A stretch of 7,079 nt of DNA from Acidimicrobiaceae bacterium (lineage in GTDB: Bacteria > Actinomycetota > Acidimicrobiia > Acidimicrobiales > RAAP-2), in the NCBI GenBank assembly GCA_003133005.1, contig PKZI01000257.1, positions 1 through 7,079 of the forward strand, read 5' to 3'. The translations under genes were made by a program, and so were the position numbers. Position 1 is the first letter of the stretch, and every line of letters starts with the position of its first letter. Shown one piece after another: positions 1 through 5,274 of the stretch. The notes beneath the pieces are model-generated. The model did not search any database and was not told where the DNA came from. It was given only the letters and a program-made list of their open reading frames with translations.

Positions 1-51
1 ACTTCGTCTTCACTCATCAGTACAGTAAGTCCGTCGCCCGAGAAGTGATTC

Positions 52-89
52 GATCCTTCAAGGTCATTCGCTGAAGGATCACGTTTTTT
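52..89 (+). terminator. Rho-independent terminator of a plus-strand transcript from outside the window
   Basis: A perfect 9-bp inverted repeat (GATCCTTCA at 52-60, TGAAGGATC at 72-80) encloses an 11-nt loop and is followed after three bases by six T residues (84-89). The T run lies only on the plus-strand 3' side; on the minus strand the stem is followed by mixed sequence, so the terminator is one-directional. It should end a plus-strand gene whose body lies left of the window. The plus frames close at 26-28, 46-48 and 72-74; the 46-48 stop just before the stem is the most natural end, but too little is visible to call that gene. The element also separates that transcript from the convergent acetyltransferase gene. 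Confidence 0.6.
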
Positions 90-113
90 GAGGCCGCAGT
101 TCTTTCGACCACG

Positions 114-617
114 TCACGCCGTAGTGGGCCCTGCAAACAAAATCTCGTAGTGATTGAGATTGACGTCAGCGTGCACGAGGTCAAATCCGGTTTTCGTGAG
201 AGTCCGCTGCGACGCAATGTTGTCAGGTGTCGTTTCTGCGATCAACCTTGAAAGTCCATTCTCCTCAGCGAGCGTCACGAGCGCTGAAAGCGCTTCTGCG
301 GCGAAGCCATTTCCGCGCGCTGAAGGAACCAGGCCGTAACCAATCTCAGCGAAGCCGTCCACTGGCGCGTCCTTAAAACCAATGCCCCCGATGGCTTGAC
401 TATCGGAACGGCGAGTTACCACGTAGTGACCGAAGGGTCGTAGCTCTCCGATGGCGATACTCGCGCGAAGAAAATTTGTAACAGCGATGACGTCACCCTC
501 AAATGGAAAGTCGTCCGCCCACGTATCAGTAGCTGCTGGCCTGCGAGCGACGATACGTTCGGCTTGTACCACGTCGATTGCGTGGAGCTGAAGACGCGTT
601 GTCAAGATGTCGGTCAT
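114..617 (-). CDS. GNAT-family N-acetyltransferase (RimJ/RimL-like)
   Basis: This 167-residue protein fits the acetyl-CoA-dependent N-acetyltransferase fold, RimJ/RimL branch, which acetylates protein N-termini, amino acids or small molecules. It opens with the subfamily's usual 'TTRLQL' strand (residues 6-11). The acetyl-CoA pyrophosphate loop is ARGNGFA (100-106), after the 'EIGYGLVP' strand (91-98). The C-terminal helix carries the typical N-x2-S-x7-GF pattern (N133, S136, G144, F145). Length is normal for a single-domain member. The ATG start is supported by a strong Shine-Dalgarno sequence, AGAAGGA (minus strand, 622-628), 4 nt upstream. A possible -10 box TAAAGT lies at 674-679 (minus), without a good -35. 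The substrate cannot be told from sequence. It seems to be transcribed alone. Confidence 0.85.
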   Translation of the reverse strand: MTDILTTRLQLHAIDVVQAERIVARRPAATDTWADDFPFEGDVIAVTNFLRASIAIGELRPFGHYVVTRRSDSQAIGGIGFKDAPVDGFAEIGYGLVPSARGNGFAAEALSALVTLAEENGLSRLIAETTPDNIASQRTLTKTGFDLVHADVNLNHYEILFAGPTTA

Positions 618-713
618 AGCATCCTTCTCGCTGGCGCTATCGGATCTTGACCGTTAGTCGGTGAGTATCGATCACTTTACGGATGTTTGCGACGTCGAGT
701 TGAATCAGACCAC

Positions 714-729
714 CGCGAAAATTTTCGCG
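714..729. repeat. Perfect 16-bp palindrome abutting a stop codon
   Basis: CGCGAAAATTTTCGCG is a perfect self-complementary sequence. It directly touches the TAG stop (730-732) of the minus-strand membrane-protein gene and lies 97 bp upstream of the acetyltransferase start. As RNA it could fold into a 6-bp stem with an AAUU loop. No T tract follows on either strand, so it is a poor classical terminator. The GC-flanked A4T4 centre would also suit a dimeric DNA-binding protein. Palindromy is seen directly; the function is open. Confidence 0.5.
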
Positions 730-984
730 CTAGTCCCGCTTTAACTTTTGTACTTCGTTGACGTGCCACGCGGTCTTTCGCTTCATCGCCATGCTAAACG
801 GCTTAGTCCCGACCGCAAAGGACATGACGCCCAATGGTGCGAGAATGCCCGTAAGGACAAGGACCGTCGCTAACGGTATGAAGAATAGAGCCGAAGGCAC
901 TTCAAGAAAAAGAAGACCCGCGATCAGCAACTTCTCCTTGCCAGGCAATTTGACCCTGGGTGAGTCTTGATCCACAGCGGTCAT
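730..984 (-). CDS. Small membrane protein of unknown function
   Basis: I do not recognise this family. The product is 84 residues: a polar, charged N-terminus (1-18), a long hydrophobic stretch (about 19-59) long enough for two membrane segments separated by the 'EVP' turn near residue 29, then a strongly basic, soluble tail (61-84, many Lys/Arg). This suggests a two-pass inner-membrane protein with both ends in the cytoplasm. I chose the ATG at 984 over an in-frame GTG at 993 because the AGGGG box (minus, 993-997) sits 8 nt before the ATG but overlaps the GTG. Neighbours give no clear functional hint. The 16-bp palindrome touches its stop codon. Confidence 0.6.
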   Translation of the reverse strand: MTAVDQDSPRVKLPGKEKLLIAGLLFLEVPSALFFIPLATVLVLTGILAPLGVMSFAVGTKPFSMAMKRKTAWHVNEVQKLKRD

Positions 985-992
985 GGTTTTCA

Positions 993-997
993 CCCCT
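993..997 (-). promoter_or_regulatory. Ribosome binding site that fixes the membrane-protein start
   Basis: AGGGG on the minus strand lies 8 nt before the ATG at 984. It includes the first base of the alternative in-frame GTG at 993, so it cannot serve that codon. It therefore favours the shorter 84-residue product. Confidence 0.45.
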
Positions 998-1117
998 AAG
1001 TCACTGTATATCGATGTTTTATGAATTTCCGCGCCTTTCCGGACCTCGAGTCGTGGAAGCGCCTAAGCATCGAATGAAAGGAGAGCTCACTCGAAGTTCT
1101 TAATGTCATTCGGGCAC

Positions 1118-1184
1118 GACGCACCCACGAACGTAAGCTTTGCGTCCTTATCTGATTGGTCTCTTGACGCCGCGATTAGGCGTC
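1118..1184. repeat. Four alternating GACGC/GCGTC repeats
   Basis: The pentamer occurs in alternating orientation: GACGC at 1118-1122, GCGTC at 1142-1146, GACGC at 1166-1170 and GCGTC at 1180-1184. The first pair extends to a 6-bp inverted repeat (GACGCA/TGCGTC, 17-nt loop). The second extends to a perfect 7-bp one (TGACGCC at 1165-1171, GGCGTCA at 1179-1185, 7-nt loop). They could form two RNA hairpins or act as sites for a DNA-binding protein. Neither hairpin is followed by a T run. Confidence 0.4.
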
Positions 1185-1194
1185 ACTTTAAAAT
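1164..1194 (+). promoter_or_regulatory. Promoter-like element with an inverted repeat in its spacer
   Basis: TTGACG (1164-1169) is a good -35 hexamer and is followed by an A/T-rich -10 region: TTTAAA at 17-bp spacing, or TAAAAT (1189-1194) at 19-bp spacing. A perfect 7-bp inverted repeat (1165-1185) overlaps the -35 and fills most of the spacer, as an operator for a dimeric repressor would. Transcription would run rightwards, antisense into the 3' part of the DUF4177-like gene. An ATG at 1200 lies 5 nt after TAAAAT and opens a 27-codon frame ending at 1283; I do not call it a gene. The element is inferred from sequence only. Confidence 0.3.
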
Positions 1195-1258
1195 CCTTGA
1201 TGTTCACTTCGTTCGCTTCTGATGTGCACCAAAGACAGCGATTTCGAACAAGCGACGT

Positions 1259-1462
1259 TCAATCGAGAGGTCGCCGGAAATAGTGAATGATTGCGGTCGT
1301 ACGGCTACCTGAAATTCCAATCCAAAACGCGGTGAGCGAAATTATCGGAACTGTCATGAAGAGTTCCCATCCGTCTGCGGGAAGATCCACGAGTGCGGTG
1401 CCAAGATCCTTCCACCCCTTCTTGCCAACGGCCACGTACAACTCGGTATATTCGTAGCGCAT
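1259..1462 (-). CDS. DUF4177-like small protein
   Basis: This 67-residue protein has the layout of DUF4177: an N-terminal aromatic strand (MRYEYTELYV), a central helix ending in 'LPADGWELF' (about residues 27-35), and a last strand ending in a basic 'YFRRP' (61-65), comparable to the family's 'FKRP' ending. The G-W-E-L turn is the best match. The section between (36-55) is unusually hydrophobic (PIISLTAFWIGIS), so a weak membrane association is possible. The family's role is not known. An in-frame TGA upstream leaves the ATG at 1462 as the first possible start. It has no Shine-Dalgarno sequence, but a TAGTTT box ends 6 nt before it, which suggests a leaderless mRNA. It is divergent from the reductase gene. 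Confidence 0.6.
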   Translation of the reverse strand: MRYEYTELYVAVGKKGWKDLGTALVDLPADGWELFMTVPIISLTAFWIGISGSRTTAIIHYFRRPLD

Positions 1463-1468
1463 TGGCCA

Positions 1469-1474
1469 AAACTA
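1469..1474 (-). promoter_or_regulatory. Possible leaderless -10 box of the DUF4177-like gene
   Basis: TAGTTT on the minus strand fits the actinobacterial TAnnnT -10 consensus and ends 6 nt before the ATG, so transcription could begin at the start codon itself. No Shine-Dalgarno sequence is present, and there is no -35 hexamer at 16-18 bp. The same geometry is found at the divergent gene. Confidence 0.35.
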
Positions 1475-1552
1475 GTGCGTCAATGCCCTTAATTGCCAGC
1501 TGCGTTATGTACTCAAACGGACTTCCCGAACGATCTGAACCAACGAGCCGCC

Positions 1553-1558
1553 TAGAGT
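1553..1558 (+). promoter_or_regulatory. Possible leaderless -10 box of the reductase gene
   Basis: TAGAGT fits TAnnnT and is separated by 6 nt (TTTCAC) from the GTG start at 1565. The region before the GTG has no Shine-Dalgarno sequence, and no recognisable -35 lies 16-19 bp upstream. This fits a leaderless transcript starting at the GTG. Confidence 0.35.
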
Positions 1559-1564
1559 TTTCAC

Positions 1565-2545
1565 GTGCGTTGCTACCTCATAAGCGAACAGGACGGTCAT
1601 TTCGAACGAGGCGTTGTTGACTACGAACCCTCCCCCACCAGTTCCGATGACGTCGAGATAGAAGTTGAATACTCCGGATTGAACTTCAAGGACGCACTCG
1701 TCGCCAGACCCAAAAGCAACGTGCGGCGACTACCGCGCCTCGTGGGTGGTGTCGATGCGGCTGGTATCGTGCTCAATTCCACGGATGCCTCAGTTGCCGT
1801 CGGAACGCGCGTCGTCGCGCTCGGTGGGGACCTCGGCGTTCGTCGCGACGGTGGCTTCGCTCCCCTCCTCTTCGCACCACCATCTCTCGTCAACGTCCTG
1901 CCCGATAGCATCTCGACGCGCGACGCCATGGTGATTGGCACCGCAGGCGTGACCGCTATGGCGAGCATTCTCGCGCTCGAACATCATGGACTTCCCGCTG
2001 GTGCTGAGGTTCTCGTGACCGGTGCAACCGGTGGTGTGGGGTCGCTCGCCGTGTCACTTTTACATGCCCGCGGCTACTCACCAGTTGCCTCAACCGGATC
2101 GACGCACGAGTCTGCGTGGTTGCGTGAACTCGGCGCCAGCGAGGTCATTGGACGAGACGACATCGCCGATCGTCCCGATCGAATGCTCGCGAGCGAGCGA
2201 TGGGCGGGCGCCATTGATTGCGTGGGAGGTGACACCCTGCACCAGATACTTCGCTCGCTACGCTACGGTGCTGCTGTCGCAGCGAGTGGACTCGTAGCGA
2301 GTGCCGAGTTACACACCAACGTCTATCCCTTCATCACGCGAAGCGTTGCGTTACTCGGAATTGACACCGTCGAGATGTCGGCATCGCTTCGCGTCAAGGT
2401 CTGGCGCGAACTGGGTAACCTTGCGCCACGACTCAACTTTGATCCACTCGTCGACTCAACAATCGACCTGCAAGGACTTGACGGCGCACTCGACACCATC
2501 GCCCAAGGCTCGACCCGAGGGCGGATTATTGTCGTACCCAAGTAG
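1565..2545 (+). CDS. acuI: Acrylyl-CoA reductase (NADPH), AcuI/YhdH-type MDR oxidoreductase
   Basis: This 326-residue medium-chain reductase/dehydrogenase closely follows the AcuI/YhdH pattern; E. coli YhdH has about 324 residues. The family reduces acryloyl-CoA to propionyl-CoA with NADPH, detoxifying a reactive intermediate of DMSP or 3-hydroxypropionate metabolism. Landmarks: 'SGLNFKDAL' (37-45, YhdH 'SSLNYKDAL'), 'GGVDAAGIV' (61-69), 'MVIGTAGVTAM' (122-132), the nucleotide-binding loop GATGGVG (153-159), 'ERWAGAIDCVGG' (211-222), 'VYPFITRSVALLGID' (253-267) and the C-terminal 'GSTRGRIIV'. No zinc-ligand cluster is visible, as expected for the zinc-free branch. It is the only confident plus-strand gene and converges on the DUF4232 gene. 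The GTG start lacks a Shine-Dalgarno sequence and is probably leaderless. A general quinone-oxidoreductase role is the alternative. Confidence 0.88.
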   Translation: MRCYLISEQDGHFERGVVDYEPSPTSSDDVEIEVEYSGLNFKDALVARPKSNVRRLPRLVGGVDAAGIVLNSTDASVAVGTRVVALGGDLGVRRDGGFAPLLFAPPSLVNVLPDSISTRDAMVIGTAGVTAMASILALEHHGLPAGAEVLVTGATGGVGSLAVSLLHARGYSPVASTGSTHESAWLRELGASEVIGRDDIADRPDRMLASERWAGAIDCVGGDTLHQILRSLRYGAAVAASGLVASAELHTNVYPFITRSVALLGIDTVEMSASLRVKVWRELGNLAPRLNFDPLVDSTIDLQGLDGALDTIAQGSTRGRIIVVPK

Positions 2546-2591
2546 ACCTTGGTGCCACGTCGCTGCGCCGAGATGCATTTGACATCTGCGA
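2546..2591. other. Convergent intergenic gap with a weak hairpin
   Basis: The 46-bp gap between the ends of the reductase and DUF4232 genes holds only a 5-bp inverted repeat (AGATG at 2571-2575, CATCT at 2583-2587, 7-nt loop). There is no T tract on either side, so transcripts from both directions may overlap here or be ended by Rho. Confidence 0.3.
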
Positions 2592-3167
2592 CTAATAGAA
2601 AGGGCTCACCCAGATTGTTGCGGCGTTACAAGGCTCAAGTGCGTAACTTGGCGTCACCGTGGTGGTCGAGCCGTTCTTCGAGAACTGCACACTGATCGTC
2701 ACCGCACTCGGACACGTCTCGGTACCGACGGGCACGTCGGAGTAACCCAGCGCGAACGTGATCGACGCACCGTTCGTCACGGTGTGGGACGTGGGCGGCT
2801 TATTCGCCGCGGCCGCTGGAAATTGTACGGGACTCTGGTCAGAGGTGGTGGAACTAAAAACGGCCCCCGACTGATCTTGCAGCGTGAGCAGCGGATACCC
2901 GTCGACGGTACAGGTACCCGTAGTCACCTTGGTGAGTGTGACACTCGCGACGATGGTGCCCGCGGCACCCTCACCCTCGTTGTACTCGCCTCGAAAATCC
3001 GATCCTTGACACGTGGTCATCGACGCGAGTGTCGTCGTCGTTGAACCCGACGTTGGCGCTGTCACCGTTGTCGTGGTTGAACTTGTTGAATGGAGAGAAT
3101 GACGGCTTAACGTAAAGATCGCCGCAAACGCGACGAAGATTGCGACCGATATAAGTCCACGTCTCAC
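2592..3167 (-). CDS. Secreted or membrane-anchored DUF4232 protein
   Basis: The 191-residue product begins with a basic stretch and hydrophobic segment (about residues 5-20), followed by a Ser/Thr-rich linker (27-51) with two TTTT runs. A beta-rich domain follows from about 53 to the end. The segment has neither an obvious AxA cleavage site nor a lipobox, so it may stay as an N-terminal anchor. The domain matches DUF4232, common in secreted actinobacterial proteins: 'GTCTVDGYPLLTLQDQSG' (84-101), 'GYSDVP' (141-146) and the ending 'WVSPF' (186-190). Four cysteines (C53, C86, C152, C180) would allow two disulfides outside the cell. The GTG start overlaps the DUF151 stop as GTGA, with a GAGGA box 9 nt upstream (3177-3181), so it is translationally coupled to a cytoplasmic protein. 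Function unknown. Confidence 0.8.
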   Translation of the reverse strand: MRRGLISVAIFVAFAAIFTLSRHSLHSTSSTTTTVTAPTSGSTTTTLASMTTCQGSDFRGEYNEGEGAAGTIVASVTLTKVTTGTCTVDGYPLLTLQDQSGAVFSSTTSDQSPVQFPAAAANKPPTSHTVTNGASITFALGYSDVPVGTETCPSAVTISVQFSKNGSTTTVTPSYALEPCNAATIWVSPFY

Positions 3168-3703
3168 TGATTGAAGTCCTCGGGACGAATGGTCTCGAGG
3201 AAATCACGTAGTTCAGCGACAAGTTCTGCTTCGTTGGGTGCTGGATCGTTCGTCTCGACGTCGTTCTGTACGTCGATCTCATCGGACTCGTCCGCTTCGT
3301 CCAGGTGCATCACCTTGCCCTGTTCGTTCATCAACTGGTCGCGCACCAAGATCGGTGAACCCACGCGAAGCGCGAGCGCCACCGCGTCACTTGGCCGCGC
3401 ACTCACGTTGATCTCGGTTCGTTCACGAAGCAGTCGCAGATTCGCGTAGTACGTGTTGTCAATGAGTTCGGTGATCTCCACGGCGAACAATTGCGCACCG
3501 AGTGCGGCAATGACATTACCGAGTAGATCGTGGGACATCGGACGAGGCGTGGGAACGTTCTGGAGTGCGTAGGCGATTGCGGTGGCTTCGGGAGCGCCGA
3601 CGAATATTGGCAATACTCGATCACCGCCCACCTCTTCGAGGAGCAGCAGCGGTGTCGACGATCCCACGTCGACTCGAACAGCACGAAGAACGACCTCAAC
3701 CAT
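3164..3703 (-). CDS. DUF151 / bifunctional nuclease family protein (Rv1829-like)
   Basis: The 179-residue protein has the DUF151 (BFN) domain over about residues 1-125: 'LLLLEEVGGDRVLPIFVGAPEA' region (19-40), 'PTPRPMSHDLLGNVIAALGA' (51-70), 'YYANLRL' (85-91) and the hallmark 'SARPSDAVALALR' (101-113). A variable acidic stretch (135-160) leads to a short C-terminal helix ending 'FLETIRPEDF', which mycobacterial Rv1829 also appears to carry ('FLDSVSPDDF' from memory). Family members have been reported with nuclease activity, but the role in Actinobacteria is not settled. It lies 39 nt after the ftsR-like gene, as Rv1829 follows Rv1828. The ATG has a weak TAGG box 8 nt upstream and agrees with the family N-terminus. 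The gene overlaps the following DUF4232 gene by 4 nt. Confidence 0.88.
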   Translation of the reverse strand: MVEVVLRAVRVDVGSSTPLLLLEEVGGDRVLPIFVGAPEATAIAYALQNVPTPRPMSHDLLGNVIAALGAQLFAVEITELIDNTYYANLRLLRERTEINVSARPSDAVALALRVGSPILVRDQLMNEQGKVMHLDEADESDEIDVQNDVETNDPAPNEAELVAELRDFLETIRPEDFNQ

Positions 3704-3742
3704 GCCGACAGCCTAGACCCGGCACCCGAGCGCGCGGTGGCC

Positions 3743-4777
3743 TCAATGTCCGAGGTATTTGTGCAGTGATCGCGCGAATAGTTCAGCACGCAGCGCGGAA
3801 ATTTCGAGTGCGATGGACCGCGCGGTGTCGTGCGCTTCTCTCGCGCTCGTCGCCTTCTTGGACGGCCGTACGGGCGAGGTGACGTCGTTGAGCAGCCCGA
3901 TCTCGCGCTCCACGTTTCGACGTAACGAACCGAGTAATCGAACATCAATGTTGCGCGCGAGAAGAACCTTTAACGCGCGTGCGACGCGCAGGTCGAGTTG
4001 GTTGAACGTTGACTGATTCGCCACGGTCTCGGGGCTCAGCAGCCCAATCGCCACCAGCTGGTTCATCACCGAGGGTTCAAGACCGCTCACCTGAAGAAAC
4101 TCCGACGGCGAATAGAAACGATCCTCATCCTCATCTTCGTACCCGGCAACCTCGGACGTGTTCGTTACTTCGCGCAGGTGTGTAGGCAGAGAAACCACGG
4201 ACGCTGTCGCGGGTATCACCTCAGGCGCGGCGGTGGCGTGGATCTCGTGCGAAATTGAACTCTCGGCGAATGAACCGCTCAATGCCGCCAAGGCCACCTG
4301 GTCCGCCGAGGTCTGTTCGTCGTCGTAATCGACGTCAGTTGAGGAATCTATTGAATCGACTTGCTCTCTGATTTCTTCATCATCATTGGATTCAACCGAC
4401 GACGTATCGGGCGCTGCACCGGAGAATTCTTCGTTGCCATTCGCTGAGGGTACCGGCACCGAAATCACCCCGGCAGTCGCTCGAGCGACCTGGCGCGTGC
4501 CGGCGGCGACCGACGTGTCGTCGAGGAGGCCCTGTTCAATGAGCCGCAGTCGCACGACGCGCAGCGGCACGAACTCCTCGTGCGCGAGGCGTATCGCCTC
4601 TCGTAAACACTCAACGTCACGTTGCGAGTAGAGACGGTAGCCCTTGCGACTACGCGTGGGTTGGACGAGTCCCTTGTCTTCGTAGTAACGGATCTTCGAC
4701 AATTCAATGTCGGGCACATCCCGACGAAGAATGGCGTGCACCTCGCCTATACGCATGGTGCCTTGGTTATTCATCAC
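3743..4777 (-). CDS. ftsR: MerR-family transcriptional regulator, FtsR-like (Rv1828-like)
   Basis: This 344-residue regulator has an N-terminal MerR winged helix (about 8-82): 'MRIGEVHAIL', then 'LSKIRYYEDKGLVQP' (26-40), 'KGYRLYSQRDVECLREA' (45-61) and 'FVPLRVVRLRL' (69-79). A long, acidic Ser/Thr-rich linker (about 84-219) follows. A C-terminal domain (220-344) starts 'FYSPSEFLQVSGL' and has a second MerR-like helix-turn-helix look, as in Rv1828/FtsR. Corynebacterial FtsR activates ftsZ; mycobacterial Rv1828 is about 247 residues, so the extra length here is mainly linker. The GTG start overlaps the FHA gene stop as GTGA; an ATG one codon later is equally possible, and GGGAG (4783-4787) serves either. 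The name rests on domain layout and synteny between garA and DUF151. Confidence 0.85.
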   Translation of the reverse strand: MMNNQGTMRIGEVHAILRRDVPDIELSKIRYYEDKGLVQPTRSRKGYRLYSQRDVECLREAIRLAHEEFVPLRVVRLRLIEQGLLDDTSVAAGTRQVARATAGVISVPVPSANGNEEFSGAAPDTSSVESNDDEEIREQVDSIDSSTDVDYDDEQTSADQVALAALSGSFAESSISHEIHATAAPEVIPATASVVSLPTHLREVTNTSEVAGYEDEDEDRFYSPSEFLQVSGLEPSVMNQLVAIGLLSPETVANQSTFNQLDLRVARALKVLLARNIDVRLLGSLRRNVEREIGLLNDVTSPVRPSKKATSAREAHDTARSIALEISALRAELFARSLHKYLGH

Positions 4778-5244
4778 GTTGACTCCCAGAAAACGAGCTT
4801 GTACTTTCCGATTTGCACTTCGTCGCCCGAGTGCAGCGCCGTCTCTTCGACGCGCTTGCCATTCACGTACGTACCATTGAGCGAGTTGAGATCGCGTAAC
4901 GTGATCCGACCACTCGCGGTTCGTGTGAACAACGCGTGATGTCGTGACACCGAAACATCATCGAGGAGCAGATCACTTTGCTCATGACGCCCGGCACTGA
5001 TGAATTCCTTGTCAAGGTCAAGTCGACCGCCGGCTTCAGGACCCGAAACGATCACGAGTTCGTCACCGTGGACACCACTTGGTCCCTTGGGGGCGCTCAC
5101 GTACAGCGAGTCGGGCACGCTGACGACAGGAACTGCGACTGTTTCGGGTGAAGTGGCATCGTGTTGTGGCGCTCCGCACGACCAACAGAAATTTGCGTTC
5201 GCGTTAAGAATTTCCCCACAGCGTCGGCAGTTCACGGGATTCAC
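4774..5244 (-). CDS. garA: Zinc-ribbon FHA-domain protein at the garA/odhI locus
   Basis: The 156-residue protein combines a zinc ribbon, C6-x2-C9-x10-C20-x2-C23, a Pro/Val-rich spacer (25-60) and a forkhead-associated domain (about 61-153). FHA phosphothreonine-binding residues are present: G85-R86, S100-R-H-H103, and 'LNSLNGTYVNG' (119-129, with N123-G124). The ending 'GDEVQIGKYKLVF' (140-152) nearly copies the GarA/OdhI ending. GarA and OdhI bind 2-oxoglutarate dehydrogenase and glutamate enzymes and are switched off by kinase phosphorylation of an N-terminal ETTS motif. That motif is absent here; the nearest candidate is T35 in 'SPETVAV'. Position after gcvH and before ftsR supports orthology; function is inferred. 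The GTG start (or the GTG at codon 4) has no clear Shine-Dalgarno sequence, 30 nt after gcvH. Confidence 0.85.
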   Translation of the reverse strand: MNPVNCRRCGEILNANANFCWSCGAPQHDATSPETVAVPVVSVPDSLYVSAPKGPSGVHGDELVIVSGPEAGGRLDLDKEFISAGRHEQSDLLLDDVSVSRHHALFTRTASGRITLRDLNSLNGTYVNGKRVEETALHSGDEVQIGKYKLVFWEST

Positions 5245-5274
5245 AATAGTTACGTTTGTGAAGGTGCGTCAGCG

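Larger units (their letters stand above)
994..1258. other. 265-bp gap without a convincing gene
   Basis: No credible coding region lies between the membrane-protein start and the end of the DUF4177-like gene. The stretch must hold the minus-strand promoter of the membrane-protein gene: a TATACA box is present at 1005-1010 (minus) but no clear -35. It also holds four GACGC/GCGTC pentamers (1118-1184) and a plus-strand promoter-like element at 1164-1194. A good AAAGGAG-like sequence on the plus strand near 1077-1083 has no start codon at a usable distance. Confidence 0.5.

Noticed and set aside
1..74. Possible C-terminal tail of a plus-strand gene before the left terminator
   Set aside because: All three plus frames are open for only 8 to 23 codons from the edge; nothing in them is recognisable and the frame cannot be chosen.
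1077..1083. AAAGGAG-like Shine-Dalgarno sequence on the plus strand
   Set aside because: No ATG, GTG or TTG follows at 4-13 nt, so it starts no gene.
1200..1283. 27-codon plus-strand frame opened by ATG at 1200
   Set aside because: It is very short, has no ribosome site, no recognisable family, and overlaps the DUF4177-like gene on the opposite strand. Kept only as part of a finding because of the promoter-like box before it.
2571..2587. Inverted repeat between the convergent acuI and DUF4232 ends
   Set aside because: Only a 5-bp stem, with flanking bases that do not pair and no T run on either strand; too weak to call a terminator.
3530..3882. Plus-strand open frames opposite DUF151 and ftsR
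   Set aside because: They are antisense shadows of well-supported genes, rich in Arg and Ser and without recognisable domains.
5245..5274. Internal promoter in the gap between gcvH and the FHA gene
   Set aside because: A TAACTAT stretch lies near the GTG start, but it does not fit TAnnnT at the right distance and has no -35. The lack of a Shine-Dalgarno sequence is noted but unexplained.
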